The notes beneath the pieces are model-generated. The model did not search any database. It worked only from the letters and a program-made list of their open reading frames with translations, and was not told the origin of the DNA. From contig JALRME010000015.1 of assembly GCA_026120035.1 (NCBI GenBank), positions 248,001-312,000 on the forward strand: a DNA stretch of 64,000 nt, read 5' to 3'. The DNA is from Coleophoma eucalyptorum (lineage: Eukaryota > Ascomycota > Leotiomycetes > Helotiales > Dermateaceae). This document shows, in pieces, positions 55,587-64,000 of the stretch. Within the stretch, counting starts at the first letter, position 1; every line of letters begins with the position of its first letter. A program made the position numbers and the translations under genes.

Positions 55587-57045
55587 TTAGAAGATCTTCG
55601 TCCCCGCAACCATCGGTTCGATAGCAGATACAACGTCAGCCTCATCTCTAAAAGCCGTCCAATTGTGATTGAGAAGTCCTAGGACTCGGTCAGCCAGATT
55701 ACTCAACAAATCATAGCAGATAGTACTCACCCCAGGTCTCGTCATAGTCCTGCAATCCCTCTCTGATATAGTAACTTCCAGCAAGAACCCACACCATCCA
55801 ACCGCCCTTAATACTCGTCAAATAGTTCGACAGACAAGTCTGATAAACAGTCTGGTACGTTGCCGCATCTTGCCCATGGCCCCATTCGGTCATAACAACC
55901 GGAAAAACGTTGACGACACTCGGGTCATCAGCATTCATCGCATTGTATCCCTCACTATACAAACTCGCCTCCAACCCCGTACAATTGGTCGTAGTAGTCG
56001 CGTAGTTATGCAGCTCAATTATCAACTTATCCGCAAACGTGAAGTCTGATTTCAAGAACGTGTAATTAGACCCCAACGACGCCGCAGTGGGGATGGGCGA
56101 CATGTCGGTATCGAAGCCCAACCCGCTAAGGAAAATCAGCACGTCGGGGTTGGCGTTGTTGATTGCTTCCATGGCGGGAACGACATTCTCGTACCAGTTT
56201 GCCCAGTTGTAAGCGTCGGCAACCAGCGTTGCGTTGTCGTCAGGAGAGCGCAACTCGTTACGGAGACTCATGGACACGAGGGCGCCCCAGCTTGAGGCGC
56301 GCGTTGCCATGTAGCTTAGACCTCGAACCCAGTTCGCCACGTTGAAGTCGGTGTCGCCGAACCAGCTGTTGCCATCATCGGTGCTGCAGCACCATTTTGC
56401 CTTGGACATGTGGTTGTCGAGGTGCACGTAGATTTCCTGGGCCAGACACTCTGCTGCGATGGCGTCGAAGACCTATCCAATTGGAAAAAGCCTCAATTAG
56501 CCACTCTATGTTATGTTTTGACTAGGTTTAAAAGCTCTCGCACTATCCCTCTCACGAGTTTGATAGAGCGTGTTTGGGGACGGATTTTCTTGCTCGCTTA
56601 CCTCCATCCTCGTAGTATTTTCCGAGAAGGTTGGATTATTGCTCACAACCGCATTAAACACCGCAGTCCCATTCTCCGTCCCCAGCGCATTTTGGAAAGA
56701 AGTCAAGATACTCGTGTCCTCGCCTTTCGTGTAATAGTCATCAATCATCTCAATGGCATAGGTGAGCCGGATGACATTCATGCCCATCTCCTTCAGCTTG
56801 CCGACGATGCCAGCAATGGAGGAATATTGCAGTCCTTCCGGTATCATGGTGTCTGCAGCTCCAGGCCAGTTGGCACCGGCAAATGTGACATTGTGGCCTG
56901 CGGAATCTAGGATCCAGCGTCCTTTGGTAGTGAGTGGTCCGTATGGCCAGCCGGCTCTTGCATTGAGACTGCGAGTTGGCGATGACGTAACAAGTGGGAG
57001 AGAGAGGAGGAGTTGCGCAAGGGAAACGAGCTTAGAGAAATACAT
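55587..57045 (-). CDS. Secreted glycoside hydrolase family 5 (cellulase-type) enzyme
   Basis: Three exons, introns near 56475-56600 and 55680-55730. Signal peptide MYFSKLVSLAQLLLSLPLVTS is followed by a short pro-like segment and the TIM barrel (RWILDSAGHNVTFAGANWPG, MNVIRLTYAIEM, EIYVHLDNHMSKAKWCCS). The acid/base is the Glu of SLRNELR and the nucleophile the Glu of VMTEWGHG, the two catalytic glutamates of clan GH-A family 5; the HLDNH and LHNYAT strands are also standard. Domain architecture is a lone catalytic domain without a carbohydrate-binding module. Family 5 includes endoglucanases, mannanases and exo-glycanases; the subfamily cannot be set from this reading. It would act extracellularly on plant or fungal glucans. 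Exon 1/2 boundaries are approximate. Confidence 0.9.
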
Positions 57046-57721
57046 GGCTACTTGACGATACTATAGAGCCCTGTATTAAATATGAAGTACAAGGAGAGTT
57101 CGAATACTATTCTTGGTCAGTCTTCCTGCAACTTATATAGCTCAGGCACCCAGGAACAAAACGTCCCACCCTCTGATCAACCGGCTCGCCGATAAGCAAA
57201 TACAAAATCTTGTGAACGTTGCAATGCAGGTCCATCTATATTTTCCCCACAATCGTGCATTGCATTTGCCATCCTTTCTAAGGAACGGTCCCCGAGAAGA
57301 TGCGGGTTGACTGTTCTGTCCTAGCGCTTCCTTGATTCGCACTCTACCACGGCGAAGTACTCTTTAGGGTCATAAGCGACCAGAACTTAGATAAAACTAT
57401 ACGCATGACCTCGATGCTTGACGCCGTAATTGGTGCGCTTCCTTTCTCGAAGGAGCATTGGTGAATTGTTCTGCTCGGACCGCTCCTCCCCGAATAGTTG
57501 AACGTGCAGAAGGTAAAAAGAGTTTGTAGAATATGCCATGTTCCCCGCATTCTTGGGAATGCCGTCTCGGTTCTCTGCCGAATTTATTCAGCTGTAGAAA
57601 ATACGGGGAAGTGTGGCATAGCGTAGACGGGGCATGTGCAGCCTTTCATTGATATTTTACTAGCGCACGCTATATACTTCACGCAAAAACAGCTACACAA
57701 GTCCAACATGTCAAGCAGAAT
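57046..57721. promoter_or_regulatory. Intergenic; GH5 promoter
   Basis: About 680 bp upstream of the GH5 start and downstream of the Zn2Cys6 gene at 57722. No domain-bearing open frame or clear motif found. Confidence 0.4.
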
Positions 57722-59999
57722 TTACATGGTATTAACGGTGTGACTTGAGAGTCTCCTCTCTGTCTCACCATCTTGTTCATACTCGTGCTGGATAAAACCA
57801 TGCACATCCCAAATCATCTGCAAGCTTTGTGCCACGCTAGGAGACTGGAAATGGCCTGGTACCTGCGCCCAGCGATGCATAAGTTGCTGCAGATGATCAC
57901 CAACAGTTGTTGCCTCGCTTCTTATTAGATCCCGGAGTGCTGGGATTCGGATTGCTGCAAGGAGGATGAGCATTGCGCATGTCATTCTTGTTGAATGTTG
58001 TTAGCAAAACTAGTGCTGTGATAGGGTCTGGTTAGACTTACGACAGTGAACATATCCAGGTATCTACCATCACCGTGTGCGTAAAGTCGCGAAGGTTCAG
58101 CATGTGAAGCAAACAGGCATCGAGACACACTTGGCATTTCTCCAATACATTTGGTGGTGACTCGTTACTCTCATTGAAATTTGTCAGAAGCCAGGTAAGA
58201 TATGGGCGATAAATGACACTTCGACAAGTCAGATATCGCTGGCGAAGAAATCCGCCGTGTTGGGTTATAGTTGGTTGCGTATCAACCGTGAACTGAAAGC
58301 TTGACGGCAGTAATTCCCGCCACTCTTCTAATTGGTGGTCAAGTTCCGAAACGATGTATGGGAATCTTGCATCGTCGAGACCAGCACCTGTTTCTTTTGC
58401 ATACAGTAGGTTGTGTACACGGTTTAGAAGACGGCGCATAGAGAGGCATGCAAGAAAGTAAAGAGAGGATTGTTCCTCTGTGTCTCTATTCTCGTGTGTG
58501 CTGTAATCGCCTGGTAGTGGAATTGATGACTCGATCTCCGCAATACCACTTTGAGGTAATGCAGACAGCTCTGCTAGATAATCACTTCTTCTGTTAGTCT
58601 ATTTTAATTTGAGATCCCGATATAGAAGTTACCTTTCAAGGATGTAACAGGACCAGAAAATCCTTCTTGTGCATTCCTCGTCTTCCGCCGTAGATTCAAG
58701 TGGTGAATAGGCGAGCAGGAGGCGACACTTTGCTGCCGTTGCATTTATATACGACCAGGCTTGTAGTGGTCTCTGCAAAAAGGCAAAGTAAAGACTAAAA
58801 ATGTCAGCACAACAAAGTTAATCTGTAAAGCTATCCACTTACGCGACAAAAAGAAAACATTGGTTTGCTGTAGAGCTGACTTCGGTTTGAGCAACATGGA
58901 TCCTTTTTAATGCCCCATCAAAGTACATATCCGCCATAGCCTTGTTGGATTGCTGCTCGTTAATTGCCTCAGGGTCATGAGCCTCGAAAGTTTTCATGAC
59001 TGATTGACTTGCACAGCCTAACGCCATCATGAGGAAGGCTAGGCACGTAGTTGTGGTGCTGTCTTCATAACCCTCCATGATCCTGGATCGCAAATGGTTC
59101 ATTTTCTGCATAGACATGGTCGGGTACCAGAAGTTGACACTGTGCTGGAACGCATTGATGATATTATTAACGTCGGGACCGCTTACAAATGGTATTCTTG
59201 CCGTGGTCCTCTCTGCAATTGGCGGTCGAGACTGCTCCAACCCAAATATTGATACATAATTCTGTCGTATGGACGGAACATGGTCGAAACACGGCCATTC
59301 GAGTACTGACTCGGTAGTTGACGTGTGGAAGGATGAAAGAATGGCGTTATGAATATTAGGACCCGAAGTGACGGGTGATTGGGAGACGATCTGGCGACTT
59401 GCATTGTCTGGCCCACCATAACTAAGTGGCGTTGAAATGATATTTTCTTCCCTCGAGAATCCACTGAGAATTCCAGGTGAGGTAACTTTAGACTACTTAA
59501 ATTCAGCTCAGGGGAACAACAAGCTGCTACAGGGTAAGAGTGAATCACTGACGTTCCTCAAATTCATCTCCTTTAGCGTCTTCTCGACCCGAAGGATCCC
59601 CTCGAGGATAAGATCGCTTTTACTCTGGCTGCGAGATCTGTGAGCCCAGGTCAGATACATCAGAGTTAGACCTACGTATTTGGCTCTGCTCCATAAGCAC
59701 AAGCCTGGCCCGTTGTCGAGCATGTCTCGCATGGTTCTCGTCCATCACACCTTAACAAGAATGTTAATTCTGCTACCGATGCGTCCCACCGCTTGCTTAC
59801 CTGATTTTTCGAACTCGACAGATGTTACACTGTGATCCCACTCAGTATCGTCACGTGCAGATACATACCAACGATATCGCTCCAGGATGTTAAGACGGGG
59901 TTGGTGGGGGGAAGCACGTACAGCTTGAGCAGCTCTTCTCCTCTTCCTCACGTTCGACACAGCTTGACTAGAATCGGCTCCTAAATCGTCAGTCGACAT
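57722..59999 (-). CDS. Zn(II)2Cys6 transcription factor
   Basis: A multi-exon gene. Exon 1 starts MSTDDLGADSSQAVSNVRKR with a basic run (RKRRRAAQA). Exons 2 and 3 add CNICRVRKIR then CDGREPCETC and CSTTGQACAYG, completing the six-cysteine zinc cluster; the exon 1-2 junction crosses a roughly 100-bp intron. A coiled linker (LILEGILRVEKTLKEMN) follows, then the fungal_trans region (YPTMSMQKMNHLRSR, RRIFWSCYILESDYLAEL, MRRLLNRVHNLLYAKETG). The product ends with TERRLSSHTVNTM at stop 57722-57724. Placement between a secreted GH5 and the permease/GH2 pair makes it a candidate carbohydrate-utilisation regulator; that link is inference. Splice sites in the last third are approximate. Confidence 0.87.
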
Positions 60000-60741
60000 G
60001 GTGGTGATGGGAGAAGGCAGTGGATCAGAGTCCCGAGTATGCCAGCTGTGTTGTTATGGGACCCAACAGCGCCTGCAATTACATGCTATTATCCTCTCGA
60101 AACCAGGGTTCAGGGAATTGAGTTGGAGCACCGGTAGGTAGGCGCCGATGAAAATGGAACAATTGCGATTCCAATGTGCCGAGAAGCGATGCCTGACCAG
60201 CATTGGGCGGAGTGAGGGGATACGAAGATACATGGCCTGCCATTGGTGCGACTAATACCTCGGCCCCGGACGAATCCCCTTCTTTTTAGTCGCAGTGCTG
60301 CAGGTGGGGAAGCCTGAATTTATGGCCCTCATGTGATGGACACCATCGGCAGACTTCACGTCACCGCATCTTATTGTGGAAGGTTGTTTGGAGGATAAGA
60401 GAAGAGGAGAAGGGGTGTGAACCTTGAGAGACCCCTTGACCCCTTGGTATCGGCAATCGCCAAGACATGCAGCTGATATTGATGAGGGGCACCAGGAGGG
60501 GTCGATATCTACTATCGATCACGGCAGCTACGATAGTTTAATAGCAATAATTGAGCTTAAGTCAACGGTCTTCACTTCTGTCATGCACAATGGAGCCGTT
60601 CCTGGCCACCGCAAGCAAGGTTAAAGATAGAGTGACGCTGTATCATGAGATTATTCGCTAGTCGAGGCATCACAGATCCTGTTCTTCATGATATGTGAGC
60701 ATTATACAGATGAACTGCTGATAAGGTACCAATCCGAGCGC
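60000..60741. promoter_or_regulatory. Intergenic; regulator promoter and permease 3' end
   Basis: About 740 bp upstream of the Zn2Cys6 gene and downstream of the permease stop, both minus strand. Scattered CGG/CCG triplets (for example CTCGGCCCCGG near 60259) occur but form no convincing paired element. No supported gene. Confidence 0.4.
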
Positions 60742-62481
60742 TCAAACTGACTGCAACTTCTCATCATCTACATGCAACGTTCTAAGAACCGTGGCCGCAT
60801 CCCTCTTTTCCAAACTCTTTTTGACTGGGTTCTTTGCCTCAAAGACTTCTGCCAGCTCCTCGAGGGTTCTCTCCTTTGTCTCGGGGAAATAGAAGTACAT
60901 GACCACGAACTCGATGAGATCCCAGAAAACAAAGACCAAGTAGAAGTAATAATGGATGTGCGCAAAGGCGGGTCCGGAGCTGTATTGAATGATGGTGCTA
61001 CTGATGGAGGATGCAAGGTTGCCGATCGCCGTTCCTTTGGCACGAGTCGCGGTAGGTAACGTTTCAGCGATGTACATGGACTGCAGCGGAGTCCATCCAA
61101 ACGAGAATACAATTCCGAAGATGTAGACAAAGGCGATAGTGGCATTCGCAGCTGCCTTGTTTGAACTATCGTTAGTGGCGATCTTGGAAGTGCCGGTCAT
61201 GATTGCAAAGCAGACGGAGCAGAAGACAATGGTGTAGAGAAGCAGCGGTCGACGCCCGATCTTATCGGTCAAACGGGCTCCTAGGATTGCACCGATAAAG
61301 CAGATCGCAGGGTTGATACCATTGAGCATGAGTTGCGTACTTTCTGAGGTGATACCGGCATTTTGCAGGACCACGACCATGTAATAACTCGTAACACTGT
61401 TTCCGGAAATTTGCCCAAAGCACGCCATGCCAAGGACGCATATAAGTCTTCGCCTTGCTGAGTGGCTGTTCCAAAGCTCGCTGTAATCCCACCAGCGCTT
61501 GTCCGATGCGTCCGACATAATCTGCTGTGTCATTTCCTTGAGTTGCAGCTGAACCATTGGGTGGTCAACTGAACCCTCGCCGTGATAGCGTGCCAATACT
61601 GCAACGGCTGCATCGGGATTGTCTTGAGCCATGAGCCATCGAGGTGATTCGGGCAAAAACCAAACACCGATGGCAACAATGCACGATGTGATAAGTTGGC
61701 ACCAAATTGGGATTCTGAATCCGACGTCAGATTGAATGTTGCGGCAGCCATAAACCACCCAACTAGCAATGATCGAACCAATGTACCTTCCATTTGTTAG
61801 CGAAACCTTGATAGCGAAAGGTCATATCCAGGGAGAATTTACCAGGTACAATTATAGAGACCCGTAATGGTTCCACGCCATGTTGGGTGAGCAAGCTCAC
61901 TAACATAGCAGGGGGCGCTGACGCAGCAGAAACTGACACCGAATCCCAGAACGAATCGACCCGCTAGGAAGGTAGAATGATTCTTCGAAGGGGCTTGAAT
62001 GCAGGTGCCGATGATGACAATCAGTGCTCCACAGAACATCCCCATTCGTCTTCCTAATTTATCATTGACAGGCCCCGTCAAGAAGACGGCTGGAATCGAG
62101 CCGATGTTGTACATGGCGAAGACGAGACCGGTGCCCGATCCAGCAGTTGACCTGTTACAAAATCAGCGAAGAGTTAACCAACTCGAAAAGTCATGCTCAC
62201 ATATGGAAGAATTTCTGGTATGAATGCATTCCATTCAGCCCACCCATGAGGGATCCATCGTAGCCATTAAGACACCCACAGAGGTATGCAATGCTTAGAC
62301 AGCCATAGAGTCGAAACATACTCAAGGTAAACGGGCTGTACTTGCGGTCGGAGACATCGTGGGCCAGCTGGACAGCCTCGACCACTTTGGCATCGCTGCT
62401 TTTCAGATCATGTGTGTTCGAGAAAGAAGGAGACAGGGTCTCATGATGAGTTTCAGTGGCTTCTTTCGAGGTGTCGGCCAT
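60742..62481 (-). CDS. Lactose permease-like MFS sugar transporter
   Basis: Three exons from [20 protein letters not shown] (62481), introns near 62160-62205 and 61785-61840. Sugar-porter family features are present: [12 protein letters not shown] in helix 1, [47 protein letters not shown], and the C-terminal [15 protein letters not shown]. Length (about 545 residues) and these motifs match fungal lactose/hexose permeases of the SP family. Twelve membrane helices, plasma membrane, proton symport. It is divergent from a GH2 gene across about 860 bp, the same arrangement as lacpA and bgaD in Aspergillus nidulans, where the permease imports lactose for intracellular cleavage. Specificity for lactose over other galactosides or plant oligosaccharides is inferred from this context. 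Confidence 0.9.
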
Positions 62482-62643
62482 GATGGAGTCGTCCCAGAGT
62501 AAGAAGATGAAAAGGATAATAAGGGATGTCGATCATATACGAGGTGGTAGAGCTCCAGATTATATATGTCTTGCAAAGGAGTTAAGCGACCAACCAAAGT
62601 CCAACAACAGCATCACCTCACTTGGCCACACCACGGCCTCCAC

Positions 62644-62685
62644 CCCCGCCAAATCAATACTCTCTGGTCTGGGGTAAATGCGGGG
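62644..62685. promoter_or_regulatory. Cluster of three CreA-like SYGGRG sites
   Basis: CCCCGC at 62644-62649 (GCGGGG on the minus strand), CTGGGG at 62669-62674 and GCGGGG at 62680-62685. CreA, the fungal glucose repressor, binds SYGGRG and usually needs close pairs. The sites are about 165-200 bp upstream of the permease start. Individual hexamers are common, so the clustering is the evidence. Confidence 0.45.
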
Positions 62686-62767
62686 CTTGGCCAGAACCAT
62701 CAATGATCGTGCGAGCAATCAAGCAATTCTACCATGGCGGAGGTCGTGCATGGCCTGGAATCCCAGC

Positions 62768-62780
62768 CCGGCCCGAGACG
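62768..62780. repeat. 13-bp direct repeat, copy 1
   Basis: CCGGCCCGAGACG, repeated exactly at 62980-62992, 212 bp away in the same divergent promoter. It contains CCG and could be an activator-binding half-site cluster. Confidence 0.55.
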
Positions 62781-62979
62781 GGTAATGTGCAAGACTATCC
62801 TCCGACAAGAAGTCGGCAGGAGCTGCTTGGTGGCACCACCTAATCTTACGACTTAACTGTTCTGCAAATGGTGCAGCTGGACTTATGCTGAAAAACTCTC
62901 GGGGAGCGACGGGCCGAGGGGATGGCGCACCAGCTGGATTACATAAGGGAGCATTTTCGTGCCATTGGCCCGGGGTCCA

Positions 62980-62992
62980 CCGGCCCGAGACG
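62980..62992. repeat. 13-bp direct repeat, copy 2
   Basis: Second exact copy of CCGGCCCGAGACG. A GGGCCGAG-type core also occurs in the opposite orientation near 62911-62918. Confidence 0.55.
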
Positions 62993-63343
62993 ACAACCAT
63001 CAATCGTCGAGGGGACTTCACACGACATCTCCACGCAAACCATCACTTGCAATTCAATGCGGAATATGAACCCAAACCACGTCTTGTCGTGGCTCATGGT
63101 GGAGTTCTCTATGGAGACTGGGAAATACCTCCCCGCATCCAGTCTCTATAATGCTGTTTCTGAGCTCAAGGTGGGGGGAAGCGGAGACCTACCCTAGCAG
63201 GCTGCTAAGGTCACGATTTCTTTCTCTCCACCTCAACCAACCCTTTTCTATCTCTGTGTTTCTCTTTCTTTTTCTTGCATTGCCCGATCTTTCTGCTCAT
63301 CGAGCTGTAAACACTACATTTCCAAGTCACTCCTTTTTTCAAG

Positions 63344-64000
63344 ATGGCTCCCACTTACGAGGAACCCCCATTGTCAGAACGGCCTGACTATACAAATGAG
63401 AACGTCATTCAGAGGAACCGACTTCCAACGCGTTCTTACTATATTCCGCCAACATCTCTCTTACTCAGTGGTGTCTGGGACTTTCATTATGCAGCGACAC
63501 CGCTGCATGCCCCAGAACCCACCACCCGTGCTCAATTATCCAAAGATGGCAGCTCATCGACTGTGGCAGAATTGACCCCGCCAAACGAAACTGATGCTGG
63601 AGAAGCATGCCCTGAAGAATCTCTGTTAGAGGATGAGACTGAGTGGACTTCAATCACCGTGCCAGGGCATTGGCAGTTGCAAGGCCATGGAAGACCGCAA
63701 TATACAAATGTGATCTATCCATTTCCCGTTTGCCCTCCCGACATTCCAACGGAAAATCCCACGGGGACGTATCGTCGGACTTTCCATGTTCCACCTGGAT
63801 GGGATGAGAGTTCGCAGCTGAGGTTGCGGTTTGAGGGAGTGGACAGTGCTTTCCATCTCTGGGTGAACGGCATGGCTGTTGGCTATTCCCAAGGAAGTCG
63901 AAATCCTTCCGAGTTTGACGTCAGCTCGTTCGTCAACCGCGGAGCTGCGAATGAATTGTTCATTCGTGTGTATCAGTGGTGTGATGGATCCTATATCGAA
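63344..64000 (+). CDS. GH2 beta-galactosidase, N-terminal part (truncated by window end)
   Basis: The gene begins at the ATG at 63344 (MAPTYEEPPLSERPDYTNEN) and runs off the window. The visible 219 codons contain the GH2 sugar-binding jelly-roll: LLLSGVWDFHYA, then VPGHWQLQGHGRPQYTNVIY, PPDIPTENPTGTYRRTF and FEGVDSAFHLWVNG...GYSQGSRNPSEFD. This is the LacZ-type beta-galactosidase start. No signal peptide is present, so the enzyme is intracellular, matching the GH2 class (BgaD-like) rather than the secreted GH35 beta-galactosidases. The catalytic TIM-barrel glutamates lie beyond the window. Divergent to a lactose-type permease, it forms a presumed import-then-cleave pair. No intron is needed in the visible part. 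Confidence 0.9.
   Translation, partial: MAPTYEEPPLSERPDYTNENVIQRNRLPTRSYYIPPTSLLLSGVWDFHYAATPLHAPEPTTRAQLSKDGSSSTVAELTPPNETDAGEACPEESLLEDETEWTSITVPGHWQLQGHGRPQYTNVIYPFPVCPPDIPTENPTGTYRRTFHVPPGWDESSQLRLRFEGVDSAFHLWVNGMAVGYSQGSRNPSEFDVSSFVNRGAANELFIRVYQWCDGSYIE

Larger units (their letters stand above)
62482..63343. promoter_or_regulatory. Divergent promoter, lactose permease / GH2 beta-galactosidase
   Basis: This 862-bp shared promoter has several features. A perfect 13-bp direct repeat lies at 62768-62780 and 62980-62992. Three SYGGRG hexamers (the CreA-binding consensus) cluster at 62644-62685. A TATATAT lies about 80 bp upstream of the permease ATG (62561-62567). A CT-rich leader (about 63210-63280) precedes the GH2 ATG. 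The layout suggests carbon-catabolite repression plus a dedicated activator. Confidence 0.55.

Overview
This window is nuclear DNA from a filamentous ascomycete (Pezizomycotina). The evidence is many short GT-AG introns (about 45-60 bp), a HET-domain gene, three Zn(II)2Cys6 regulators, a fungal seven-helix rhodopsin-domain protein, secreted plant-wall and cell-wall enzymes and CT-rich leaders. The class cannot be fixed from sequence alone. No rRNA, tRNA, transposon or CRISPR array was recognised.

Layout. 0.4-2.6 kb: HET-domain gene (-). 3.6-8.6 kb: 13-exon ABCC transporter (+). 8.8-10.6 kb: predicted secreted FMN-dependent 2-hydroxyacid dehydrogenase (-). 11.5-13.4 kb: amidase (-), divergent from a PuuE-type allantoinase/polysaccharide-deacetylase-fold gene (13.9-15.1 kb, +), followed by a Zn2Cys6 regulator (15.9-18.4 kb, +). 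19.6-24.1 kb: LPMO-like secreted protein, PhyH-type Fe/2OG dioxygenase and cutinase (all -). 24.9-26.4 kb: rhodopsin-domain membrane protein (-). 27.3-31.2 kb: GCPII-like M28 peptidase and an M20-family hydrolase with a damaged metal site (-), divergent from an anion:cation-symporter-type MFS gene (31.9-33.5 kb, +). 33.7-34.3 kb: nucleoside 2-deoxyribosyltransferase-like gene (-). 35.4-37.7 kb: EMP70/TM9SF protein (+). 38.9-40.8 kb: second ACS-type MFS gene (+). 42.1-43.5 kb: O-fucosyltransferase-like membrane protein (+). 45.3-46.4 kb: SAM methyltransferase (-). 48.6-49.5 kb: disordered glycine-zipper protein (+). 49.7-54.3 kb: Zn2Cys6 regulator and MFS transporter (-). 55.6-57.0 kb: secreted GH5 (-). 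57.7-60.0 kb: Zn2Cys6 regulator (-). 60.7-62.5 kb: lactose-permease-like MFS gene (-), divergent from a GH2 beta-galactosidase cut by the window end (63.3 kb onward, +).

Two modules stand out. The first is amidase / PuuE-like enzyme / Zn2Cys6 regulator. The shared promoter carries two near-identical CGG-N7-CCG inverted repeats exactly 21 bp apart, and the regulator's own promoter carries a third. A CGATAA (GATA-factor type) site lies beside both groups. This looks like a self-regulated nitrogen-scavenging regulon. The second is a divergent permease / GH2 pair resembling the lacpA-bgaD arrangement known in Aspergillus. Its intergenic region contains a perfect 13-bp direct repeat and a cluster of CreA-like sites. 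A third possible module pairs an intact GCPII-like peptidase with the altered M20 protein and a divergent transporter.
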